This document shows positions 16,353 through 21,717 of a stretch of 21,717 bases of DNA, piece by piece. Source of the stretch: JBFKAV01 sp041621405. Its GTDB lineage: Bacteria > Pseudomonadota > Alphaproteobacteria > Rhodobacterales > Rhodobacteraceae. Each line of letters opens with the position of its first letter. The stretch's first letter is position 1. The notes beneath the pieces are model-generated. The model saw only the letters and a program-made list of their open reading frames with translations. It ran no database searches and was not told the DNA's origin. Location: assembly GCA_041621405.1 (NCBI GenBank), contig JBFKAV010000044.1:1-21717 (forward strand). The letters run 5' to 3'. The translations under genes and the position numbers were made by a program.

Positions 16353-17024
16353 TCCGCGGGCGGCGCGCCAGGCGGCGGGGTCGGCAAGGAAGGCCTCGAC
16401 CTCCGAAAGCGTCTTCGCGTCGAAGGCGCCCAGGGCCTTGGCCGCCGCAAGGACGTCCCACCAGGTGCAGAGATAGTGCAGGCTTACGCCGTGGTCGCCG
16501 AGGGTCTTCTGGGTTTCGGGGAAGATGCCGTAGGAAAAGATCACCGCGGTATGGGCACAGTTCGCGCCGGTGTCGCGGATCGCGTCGACGAAGGAAAGCT
16601 TCGAGCCGCCGTCGGTGGTCAGATCCTCGACCAGAAGCACCCGGCTCCCCTCGGTCATCACGCCCTCGATCCGGGCGTTGCGGCCGTAGCCCTTGGGCTT
16701 CTTGCGCACGTAGCTCATCGGCAGCCCGAGCCGCTCGGCGACGAGCGCGGCGAAGGGGATCCCCGCGGTCTCGCCGCCGGCGACGTTGTCGAAGGCCTCG
16801 AAGCCCGCCTCGCGCAGGACCGTGCAGGCGAGGAAGTCCATCAGCGTCGAGCGGATGCGGGGGAAGCTGATCAGCTTGCGGCAATCGATGTAGGTCGGCC
16901 CCTTCAGCCCCGAGGCATAGGTGAAGGGGTCCTCGGCGTTGAACAGGACGGCCTCGACCTCGAGCAGCATTCGCGCGGTGAGGCGGGCAATCTCGTCCTT
17001 GGGCGGGTAGGCGGCGGGGATCAT
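16350..17024 (-). CDS. pyrE: Orotate phosphoribosyltransferase
   Basis: 224 residues from ATG 17024, with GGAGG 10 nt upstream. It converts orotate and PRPP to orotidine 5'-monophosphate, the fifth step of pyrimidine synthesis. Visible marks are ASGLKGPTYIDCRKLISFP (37-55), the substrate loop region VRKKPKGYGRNARIEG (106-121) and the PRPP motif VLLVEDLTTDGGS (129-141), with the usual acidic pair as Glu-Asp. The C-terminal third (TWWDVLAAAKALG) is typical of the alphaproteobacterial form. It follows pyrC by 89 nt on the same strand, so steps three and five of the pathway are encoded together, although the hairpin element between them may separate the transcripts. Confidence 0.95.
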   Translation of the reverse strand: MIPAAYPPKDEIARLTARMLLEVEAVLFNAEDPFTYASGLKGPTYIDCRKLISFPRIRSTLMDFLACTVLREAGFEAFDNVAGGETAGIPFAALVAERLGLPMSYVRKKPKGYGRNARIEGVMTEGSRVLLVEDLTTDGGSKLSFVDAIRDTGANCAHTAVIFSYGIFPETQKTLGDHGVSLHYLCTWWDVLAAAKALGAFDAKTLSEVEAFLADPAAWRAARG

Positions 17025-17044
17025 GCGGCGGGGTCCTCCGGGGT

Positions 17045-17096
17045 CCTGCTTCCTCTTGTTCCAAGTACCTCGGGGGTCCGGGGGCAGAGCCCCCGG
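17045..17096 (-). repeat. 3'-end element, copy C (hairpin plus GAGGTACTTG motif)
   Basis: On the minus strand, 17 nt after the pyrC stop, CCGGGGGC and GCCCCCGG (17078-17096) form an 8-bp stem with a 3-nt loop. GAGGTACTTGGAACAAGAGG follows from 17073. Same layout as copies A and B. Confidence 0.6.
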
Positions 17097-17113
17097 CCTC
17101 GCCCCGGGGCGCC

Positions 17114-18151
17114 TCAGACGACGCGCCAGTGCAGCGGCATCATCGGGTCGAAGACGGTGATCGGGCCGGCGCCGGTCTCGATCTTGGCGGGATAGGCGAC
17201 CGGCTCGCCCTTGCTTAGCGTGATGGTGCCCGGGTTCGGCGGCAGCCGGTAGAAGGCGGCGCCGTGGGTCGAGGTGTAGGCCTCGAGCTTTTCCAGCGCG
17301 CCCTCCTCCTCGAACACCCCGGCCAGGATCGACAGCGTGTTGGTCGCGGTGAAGCAGCCGGCGCAGCCGCAGGCGTGCTCCTTGAGGTCGTCGGGATGGG
17401 GTGCGGAGTCGGTGCCGAGGAAGAAGCGCGGGTCGCCCGAGACGGCGGCCGCGCGCAGGGCCAGCCGGTGGCTCTCGCGCTTGGCGACCGGCAGGCAATA
17501 GTAGTGCGGCCGGATGCCGCCGGCGAGGAGGTGGTTGCGGTTGATCACCAGGTGGTGGGTGGTGATCGTGCCGGCCAAGTCCTCTCCGCCCGAGCACACG
17601 TAGGCGACGCCCTCGGCGGTCGTGATGTGCTCCATCACCACCCTCAGCCCCGGGGTGGCGCGGCGGATCGGCTCGAGCACCCGGTCGATGAACACCGCCT
17701 CGCGGTCGAAGATGTCGACGGTCGCGTCGGTCACCTCGCCGTGGACGCAGAGCGTGAGTCCGGACTCGGCCATCGTTTCCAGCACGACGCGCACCCGGTC
17801 GAAATCGCGCACGCCGGAGGCGGAGTTGGTGGTGGCGCCGGCGGGATAGAGCTTGACCGCGGTGACGATGCCCTCTGCCTGGGCGCGGGCGACGTCCCTG
17901 GGGTCGGTCTCCTCGGTCAGGTAGAGCGTCATCAGCGGCGTGAAGTCCGCTCCGGCGGGCAGGGCGGCGAGGATGCGATCGCGGTAGGCGGCGGCGTCGG
18001 CCCCGGTCACCACCGGCGGCACCAGGTTCGGCATGATGATCGCGCGGGCGAAGTGGCGAGTGGTCTCGGGAAGCACGCCCTTCAGCATCGCGCCATCGCG
18101 CAGGTGCAGGTGGAAATCGTCGGGTCGGCGGATCGTCAGTCGCTCGGTCAT
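17114..18151 (-). CDS. pyrC: Dihydroorotase (class II, homodimeric type)
   Basis: 345 residues from ATG 18151. It cyclises N-carbamoyl-aspartate to dihydroorotate, the third step of pyrimidine synthesis. All metal ligands are present: His14 and His16 (FHLHLRDG), Lys100 that becomes carboxylated (VKLYPAGATTNS), His137 (CVHGE), His175 (EHITT) and Asp248 (GTDSAPH). Each lies exactly two residues before its E. coli counterpart (16, 18, 102, 139, 177, 250), and the length is close to the E. coli 348. The ribosome site is weak. Divergent from the decarboxylase-like gene. Confidence 0.97.
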   Translation of the reverse strand: MTERLTIRRPDDFHLHLRDGAMLKGVLPETTRHFARAIIMPNLVPPVVTGADAAAYRDRILAALPAGADFTPLMTLYLTEETDPRDVARAQAEGIVTAVKLYPAGATTNSASGVRDFDRVRVVLETMAESGLTLCVHGEVTDATVDIFDREAVFIDRVLEPIRRATPGLRVVMEHITTAEGVAYVCSGGEDLAGTITTHHLVINRNHLLAGGIRPHYYCLPVAKRESHRLALRAAAVSGDPRFFLGTDSAPHPDDLKEHACGCAGCFTATNTLSILAGVFEEEGALEKLEAYTSTHGAAFYRLPPNPGTITLSKGEPVAYPAKIETGAGPITVFDPMMPLHWRVV

Positions 18152-18213
18152 GCGCCCGGGGCTACAGGATCGCGGGGGTCGTTTCCAGTGTGGATTTGCG
18201 GCGCCGGTGCGCG

Positions 18214-18222
18214 TGCTATACC
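18214..18222 (+). promoter_or_regulatory. Candidate extended -10 promoter for the uORF, decarboxylase and GFA genes
   Basis: TGC-TATACC (TG 18214-18215, hexamer 18217-18222) resembles an extended -10; no good -35 is seen at 17 bp. It lies 35 bp before the leader ORF. Confidence 0.4.
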
Positions 18223-18257
18223 GCTCGGGCAAGGCAAGAAAACGGGAGGCGCAAGAG

Positions 18258-18302
18258 ATGGGCGAAACCGGGATTCTCGCGGCCGCAGGGGCGGTGGACT
18301 GA
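18258..18302 (+). CDS. 14-residue leader ORF (uORF) overlapping the next start
   Basis: ATG 18258 is preceded by GGGAGG at 18244-18249, the best ribosome site in this gap. It encodes MGETGILAAAGAVD and its TGA shares one base with the ATG of the downstream gene (TGATG). The downstream gene has no clear ribosome site of its own, so termination-reinitiation is likely. The peptide has no run of a single amino acid that would suggest attenuation. It could be a true micro-protein or only a translation-coupling device. Confidence 0.5.
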   Translation: MGETGILAAAGAVD

Positions 18303-18697
18303 TGGGCACGGTTCCGCTTCTCGGCGACACCGAGCTCAGCGCCGAGGCGGTGGCAGTCTTCGAGGAGATCCGCGCGGCGCGGGACACGGAGTACGTCAAC
18401 AACTTCTGGCGGGCACTGGCGCACGACCCGCCGCTCCTCAGGGCGACCTGGGACCGGCTCAAGGCGATGATGGCCCCCGGTGCGCTCGATCCGCTGACCA
18501 AGGAGATGGTCTACCTCGCCGTCTCGACAGCCGACGGCTGCTCATACTGCGTCCATTCCCACAGCGCGGCGGCCAGCGCCAAGGGGATGAGCGAGGCGAT
18601 GCATGGCGAGCTTCTCGCCGTCATCGGCATGGCGATGCAGACAAACGCGCTCGCCCAAGCGACTCAGGTGGAGGTGGACGATGCGTTCAAGGCGTGA
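18302..18697 (+). CDS. Carboxymuconolactone decarboxylase/AhpD-like protein
   Basis: 131 residues from ATG 18302. The AhpD-type core is KEMVYLAVSTADGCSYCVHSH with Glu68, Cys80, Cys83 and His87, the residues that make a peroxidase-type redox pair in AhpD relatives. The protein is all-helical by pattern and the length is typical. It probably reduces peroxides or acts as a thiol oxidoreductase in the cytoplasm; a real muconolactone decarboxylase activity is not supported because the CxxC is intact. The GFA gene follows 9 nt later, giving a two-gene unit of thiol-related proteins. Translation probably depends on the short leader ORF that ends at its start. Confidence 0.88.
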   Translation: MGTVPLLGDTELSAEAVAVFEEIRAARDTEYVNNFWRALAHDPPLLRATWDRLKAMMAPGALDPLTKEMVYLAVSTADGCSYCVHSHSAAASAKGMSEAMHGELLAVIGMAMQTNALAQATQVEVDDAFKA

Positions 18698-18706
18698 GGG
18701 CAAAAG

Positions 18707-19198
18707 ATGCCACTGAAGCTCGAAGGCTCCTGCCGCTGCGGCGCGGTCAGCTTCACCGTCGAGAGCCACACTCCGGTGCCCTACCAGTTCTGCTACTGCA
18801 CGATCTGCCGCAAGACGGCGGGCGGCGGCGGCTATGCCATCAACCTCGGCGGGATCGCGGCGAGCCTCGCCGTGAAGGGCAGGGAGGCGCTCGCGGTCTA
18901 CCGCGCCCGGCTGGGCGCGGGCGACCACCTCACCCTCTCGACCGCCGAGCGCAACTTCTGCAGCCGCTGCGGCGCCGCACTCTGGGTCTACGACCCGACC
19001 TGGCCCGATCTCCTCCACCCCTTCGCCAGCGCGATCGACAGCGCGCTTCCGCCGGCGCCCGAGCGGGTGCACATGATGCTCGATTTCTGCCCGTCCTGGG
19101 TGCCGTTGCCCTCGGGGCCCGGTGAGACCCACTTCCCGCGCTATCCGGAGCTGTCGCTGGAAGACTGGCACAAGCGCCACGGCCTTTGGGTCGAGTGA
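18707..19198 (+). CDS. GFA family (glutathione-dependent formaldehyde-activating/CENP-V) protein
   Basis: 163 residues from ATG 18707, 9 nt after the previous stop. Zinc ligands of the GFA fold are visible: Cys9 and Cys11 (SCRCGAV), Cys29, Cys31 and Cys34 (FCYCTICRKT) and Cys85 and Cys88 (NFCSRCGA). The prototype Gfa of Paracoccus was proposed to speed S-hydroxymethylglutathione formation, but many family members have no proven activity. The C-terminal part (SLEDWHKRHGLW) matches the longer GFA relatives common in Proteobacteria. Cytoplasmic, no signal peptide. Co-transcription with the AhpD-like gene is inferred from spacing. Confidence 0.9.
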   Translation: MPLKLEGSCRCGAVSFTVESHTPVPYQFCYCTICRKTAGGGGYAINLGGIAASLAVKGREALAVYRARLGAGDHLTLSTAERNFCSRCGAALWVYDPTWPDLLHPFASAIDSALPPAPERVHMMLDFCPSWVPLPSGPGETHFPRYPELSLEDWHKRHGLWVE

Positions 19199-19340
19199 GG
19201 GGAGAGCCAGGGCTGGTCCCGCGCCGGTGGCGGGGTTGCGCGCGCGGCCCGGTCCCCGGCTTGCAATGGCGGGCGTATGGGCGCACCCTTCCGGGCAACC
19301 GGCCGGAAACAGGCCAGGGAAAACCAATGGAGGCAGAGCC

Positions 19341-19643
19341 ATGATCCGCAAGACCGCCGTTGCCACGCTGTTCCTCGCCGCCGCCTGCACCACCGACCCG
19401 GGATTTCGCGGTGTGACCGGAGTGGCCGCGATCACCAAGGCCGAGGCAGCTTCGTGCAGCCACCTGACCAACATCCGCGCCACGCCCGGGGCCTACGGGC
19501 CGCTGGCCCAGCAGGGGCTGGAATACTCCCGCAACCGGGTGCTGCAGATGGCCAAGGACAGCGGCGCCAACGCGGTGGTGTTCGAGCCGGTGAGCCCCGG
19601 CGACCTGGTCACCGAACTGCGCGCCGCGGCCTACCGCTGTTGA
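19341..19643 (+). CDS. Small predicted lipoprotein, DUF4156-like
   Basis: 100 residues from ATG 19341, with GGAGG 7 nt upstream. The N-terminus MIRKTAVATLFLAAAC is a signal peptide with a possible lipobox ending at Cys16. The mature part carries CSHLTNIRATPGAYG, then ARN-like YSRNRVLQMAKDSGANAVVFE and ends in AAYRC; the pattern of an early Cys, R-N-x-x-x-x-x-A, GAN-V and a terminal Y-x-C resembles DUF4156 (E. coli YjeI group). C39 and C100 could form a disulfide. Function unknown; the family assignment is by eye. The 142-bp gap before it (19199-19340) shows no convincing promoter. Confidence 0.75.
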   Translation: MIRKTAVATLFLAAACTTDPGFRGVTGVAAITKAEAASCSHLTNIRATPGAYGPLAQQGLEYSRNRVLQMAKDSGANAVVFEPVSPGDLVTELRAAAYRC

Positions 19644-19686
19644 GGCGGCGGCTCCGACCCGCTGCCAGGCCGGCCGTCACGGTTCG

Positions 19687-19715
19687 GCCCGCCGCATGGC
19701 GGCCTTGCGGCGGGC
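19687..19715 (+). terminator. Hairpin after the lipoprotein gene
   Basis: GCCCGCCG (19687-19694) and CGGCGGGC (19708-19715) form an 8-bp stem with a 13-nt loop, 44 nt after the stop. There is no T-run, so termination is uncertain. Confidence 0.35.
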
Positions 19716-19786
19716 GCCGTAGCTAAGTCAGCCGAGCTTCCCTATTTTCTGCAGGTGCAAACAGCAGAGCCCAACGGAGGCAGAGC

Positions 19787-20023
19787 ATGACAATCCTTCA
19801 CAGCGACCCCGTCGCCCGCATCGGCTTCGGCCACAACGTCCGCGAGAGTCTTTCGGCCTTCTGGGCCGGACTCATGCGCGGCTTCGTGGCCTATCGCGAG
19901 GGGCATCGGCGCATCGACCAGGTGCGGCGGCTGCAGGCGTTGAGCGACGCCGCCCTGGCCGAGCGCGGGATCGCGCGCGACCGAATCGTGCATTTCGTCT
20001 TCCGCGACCTGTTCGGCACCTGA
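19787..20023 (+). CDS. DUF1127 small protein, copy 1
   Basis: 78 residues from ATG 19787, with GGAGG 6 nt upstream. The C-terminal half RRIDQVRRLQALSDAALAERGIARDRIVHFVF is a DUF1127 domain: a basic helix followed by L-S-D-x-x-L-x-x-R-G-I-x-R. The N-terminal half contains an aromatic stretch FWAGLMRGFVAY. DUF1127 proteins of alphaproteobacteria are small, Arg-rich and in Rhodobacter sphaeroides one (CcaF1) has been described as RNA-binding and linked to stress and sRNAs. A similar gene stands 115 nt downstream. RNA binding here is inferred. Confidence 0.85.
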   Translation: MTILHSDPVARIGFGHNVRESLSAFWAGLMRGFVAYREGHRRIDQVRRLQALSDAALAERGIARDRIVHFVFRDLFGT

Positions 20024-20078
20024 GCCGGCACGCGTCCGACGAAGCCGGCTCGCCCACTTGGCTCCGGCTTGGAGGCGG

Positions 20079-20096
20079 GGGCGGGTTCGCCCGCCC
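20079..20096 (+). promoter_or_regulatory. TTCG-loop hairpin between the two DUF1127 genes
   Basis: GGGCGGG (20079-20085) and CCCGCCC (20090-20096) enclose a TTCG tetraloop. No T-run follows. It could be a 3'-end stabiliser of copy 1 or a leader structure of copy 2. Confidence 0.45.
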
Positions 20097-20138
20097 TCGC
20101 GGGCAGGGAGGTATCCGACCGTCACCGGAGGTTTCCCG

Positions 20139-20369
20139 ATGGCCGTTATCCCTCTCGACACCGAGGCGCTGCGCGAGCGCACGCTTCTGGCCCGAATCGA
20201 CCGCCATCTCGCGGCGACCGGACTCGGCTTCAATCCCTACCTAGAACGCCACGCGCGGATGGGCGAGCTGCGCCGGCTCGACCGGCTGACCGACGCCGAG
20301 CTTGCCAGGCGCGGGCTCACGCGTGCCGAACTCGTGGCGCATGTCTTCGGTACCGGGCCGGAGAGCTGA
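20139..20369 (+). CDS. DUF1127 small protein, copy 2
   Basis: 76 residues from ATG 20139, chosen because GGAGG lies 8 nt upstream; the frame is open for 27 more codons that cover the hairpin. The C-terminal part RRLDRLTDAELARRGLTRAELVAHVF follows the DUF1127 pattern and lines up with copy 1 (RRL-x2-L-[ST]-D-A-x-L-A-x-RG-[IL]-[AT]-R-x-x-[IL]-V-x-[HF]-V-F). The N-terminal halves of the two copies do not obviously match. The gene ends in a strong terminator. Function unknown; by family it may bind RNA. Confidence 0.8.
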   Translation: MAVIPLDTEALRERTLLARIDRHLAATGLGFNPYLERHARMGELRRLDRLTDAELARRGLTRAELVAHVFGTGPES

Positions 20370-20410
20370 GCGGGCCCCTTCGCTTTCCGGGGCAGGCCCG
20401 CTAAGCTTTT
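20369..20410 (+). terminator. Rho-independent terminator after DUF1127 copy 2
   Basis: AGCGGGCC (20369-20376) pairs with GGCCCGCT (20395-20402), extended inside by CC with GG and a CA bulge, then AAGCTTTT. It begins at the last base of the stop codon and separates the DUF1127 pair from the UreE-like gene. Confidence 0.6.
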
Positions 20411-20437
20411 CCTGCAGCGCAGCCGGGAGGAGGGCCC

Positions 20438-20959
20438 ATGACTGACCTGCCGAAGGCCGGCGGCGTCGCCCGCGCCGGCGAATGGACGGGCGCGGCCGAT
20501 CGCGTCGTCCTCGACTACGCGCACCGGCTTCTGCGGCGGCGCCAGCTCGAGGGGGAAGGTGGTCTCGCCTTCCTGGCCGAATTCGACGAGCACGTGAGCC
20601 TCGAGAACGGAGACGCCTTCGCGCTCGATGACGGGCGTTTCGTCGAGGTCGTCGCTGCGGCCGAGCCTCTCTACTGGCTGACGGGAGACCTGCCGCGCCT
20701 CGCCTGGCACCTCGGCAGCTGGCGCGCGCCCTGCGTGATCGAGGCCGGGCGGCTGACGATCCGCCGCGACCCGTTGCTGAAACGGATGCTGGAGGACCTT
20801 GGCGCCGAGGTGGCAGAGGCCGAGGGTCCGTTCTGCCCCGAAGGCCGGAGCCTAGCGCCCGACCATGCCCAGGTGCAGCACCACGGCTACCGCCACCACC
20901 TGGCCGAGGAAGAGCCGGAGGAGGGCGAGGCGCCGGAGGCGCCGGAGACGCTCAGGTGA
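20438..20959 (+). CDS. ureE: Solitary, divergent UreE-like protein
   Basis: 173 residues from ATG 20438, with a very strong GGGAGGAGGG just upstream. The UreE pattern is clear: LRRRQLEGEGGLAFLAEF (32-49), LENGDAFALDDGRFVEVVAAAEPL (55-78), LAWHLG (88-93), a ferredoxin-like C-domain (IEAGRLTIRRDPLLKRMLEDLGAEV), PFCPEG (131-136) and a His-bearing tail (H143, H148, H149, H153, H154), then an acidic end. UreE normally hands nickel to urease. Here the usual GNRH reads GSWR (93-96) and the HxH/DHVL segment reads RRDPLL (109-114), so the known core nickel ligands are absent. No urease genes are in the window. It is probably a paralogue with a changed role; metal binding could rest on the tail or on Cys99 and Cys133. 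Confidence 0.8.
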   Translation: MTDLPKAGGVARAGEWTGAADRVVLDYAHRLLRRRQLEGEGGLAFLAEFDEHVSLENGDAFALDDGRFVEVVAAAEPLYWLTGDLPRLAWHLGSWRAPCVIEAGRLTIRRDPLLKRMLEDLGAEVAEAEGPFCPEGRSLAPDHAQVQHHGYRHHLAEEEPEEGEAPEAPETLR

Positions 20960-20979
20960 GCGCCCGCGGCGCCGGATCG

Positions 20980-21048
20980 GGGGGCGCCCGCCCCCATCGC
21001 CTGCCGGCGACTCCCGCCCGAGGGTATTTGAGAAACGGGGAACGGGCA
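20980..21048 (+). repeat. 3'-end element, copy B (hairpin plus GGGTATTTG motif)
   Basis: GGGGGCG (20980-20986) and CGCCCCC (20989-20995) form a hairpin 20 nt after the ureE-like stop. GGGTATTTGAGAAACGGG follows at 21022-21039, differing from copy A at one of 18 positions. It lies in the convergent gap before the dehydrogenase gene. Confidence 0.6.
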
Positions 21049-21052
21049 GGGA

Positions 21053-21717
21053 TCAGAAGAAGGCCTGAAGCCCGGTGACGGCGCGGCCGAGGATCAGGGC
21101 GTGGATGTCGTGGGTGCCCTCGTAGGTGTTCACCGTCTCCAGGTTCGCCATGTGTCGGAAGACCTGGAAATCCTCCTGGATGCCGTTGCCGCCATGCATG
21201 TCGCGGGCGTGGCGGGCCACCTCCAGCGCCTTGCCGCAATTGTTACGCTTGACGAGCGAGATCATCTCGGGCGCGAAGCGGCCCTCGTCCATCAGCCGGC
21301 CGACGCGCAAGCTGCCCTGCAGCCCCAGCGTGATCTCGGTCTGCATGTCGGCGAGCTTCTTCTGGAAGAGCTGGGTCTGTGCCAGCGGCCGGCCGAACTG
21401 CTTGCGGTCGAGGCCGTAGGCCCGGGCCGCATGCCAGCAGAACTCGGCCGCGCCCATCGCGCCCCAGGAAATCCCGTAGCGCGCCCGGTTTAGGCAGCCG
21501 AAGGGGCCCTTGAGCCCCTCGACATTGGGCAGCAGCGCGTCCTCACCCACCTCGACCCCGTCCATAACGATTTCGCCGGTGATCGAGGCACGTAATGATA
21601 GCTTGTTCTCGATCTTCGGTGCCGAGAGGCCCTTCATGCCCTTCTCGAGCACGAAACCGCGGATCTCGCCGGCATGGGCGTCGGACTTGGCCCAGACGAC
21701 GAAGACATCGGCGATCG
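21053..21717 (-). CDS. gcdH: Glutaryl-CoA dehydrogenase, C-terminal part, runs off the right edge
   Basis: 221 codons are present; the frame is open to the window edge, so the N-terminal part (about 170-190 residues) lies outside. The visible part covers the middle strand domain (IADVFVVWAKSD, GFVLEKGMKGLSAPKIENKLSLRASITGEIVMDGV) and the C-terminal helical domain with RARYGISWGAMGAAE, YGLDRKQFGRPLAQTQL, HARDMHGGNGI and the NLETVNTYEGTHDIHALILGRAVTG end. That last block, with the catalytic Glu (codon 21119-21121), is closely like human glutaryl-CoA dehydrogenase, which oxidises and decarboxylates glutaryl-CoA to crotonyl-CoA with FAD in lysine and tryptophan breakdown. A different acyl-CoA dehydrogenase is less likely given this block. 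Confidence 0.93.
   Translation of the reverse strand, partial: IADVFVVWAKSDAHAGEIRGFVLEKGMKGLSAPKIENKLSLRASITGEIVMDGVEVGEDALLPNVEGLKGPFGCLNRARYGISWGAMGAAEFCWHAARAYGLDRKQFGRPLAQTQLFQKKLADMQTEITLGLQGSLRVGRLMDEGRFAPEMISLVKRNNCGKALEVARHARDMHGGNGIQEDFQVFRHMANLETVNTYEGTHDIHALILGRAVTGLQAFF

Noticed and set aside
16350..17597. A long minus-strand frame that runs into pyrE with an apparent 190-residue N-terminal extension
   Set aside because: The extension covers the hairpin element and the 3' half of pyrC in another frame, and has no homology pattern; pyrE begins at ATG 17024 with a GGAGG site.
20420..20440. A CcsR-type sRNA, because GGGAGGAGGG is the complement of the CCUCCUCCC motif
   Set aside because: The motif is on the coding strand as the ribosome site of the UreE-like gene and is not in a hairpin loop.

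Overview
The window looks like chromosomal core DNA from an alphaproteobacterium, most likely Rhodobacterales/Rhodobacteraceae. The evidence is a base composition of roughly 70% GC by eye, strongly GC-biased third codon positions, a dnaB / alr / radA / cvpA / purF neighbourhood, DUF1194 and DUF1127 proteins, a stand-alone BioY, and a recurrent 3'-end element built around GGGTATTTG-GAAACGGG. No rRNA, tRNA, CRISPR array, insertion sequence or prophage gene was seen. The species cannot be named from the sequence alone.

Layout. The left edge holds the N-terminal part of a minus-strand LOG-family gene, divergent from a plus-strand LysM protein that is followed by an Atm1-type ABC exporter. A minus-strand SDR gene converges on the exporter and diverges from bioY. 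From 18151 down to 5450 every gene is on the minus strand: pyrC, pyrE, dnaB, two tandem DUF1194 von Willebrand A proteins, alr, mlaE, mlaF, a secreted cupin, a PqiA-domain protein, radA, cvpA and purF. alr-mlaE-mlaF overlap by ATGA, and PqiA-radA-cvpA are tightly packed, so at least two polycistronic units are likely. To the right, on the plus strand, lie a carboxymuconolactone decarboxylase-like protein with a 14-codon leader ORF, a GFA/CENP-V protein, a small lipoprotein, two small DUF1127 proteins and a solitary, divergent UreE-like protein. The right edge cuts a minus-strand glutaryl-CoA dehydrogenase gene.

Functions. Most genes are housekeeping: nucleotide synthesis (purF, pyrC, pyrE), replication and repair (dnaB, radA), cell wall (alr, LysM), and envelope lipid transport (mlaE, mlaF, PqiA). 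The accessory features most worth following are a three-copy intergenic element placed 40-65 nt after stop codons, the UreE-like protein lacking the usual nickel ligands, the duplicated DUF1194 pair that keeps a common upstream 12-mer, the uORF coupled to the decarboxylase gene, and the paired DUF1127 genes. I did not find a clearly new multi-gene defence or biosynthetic system.
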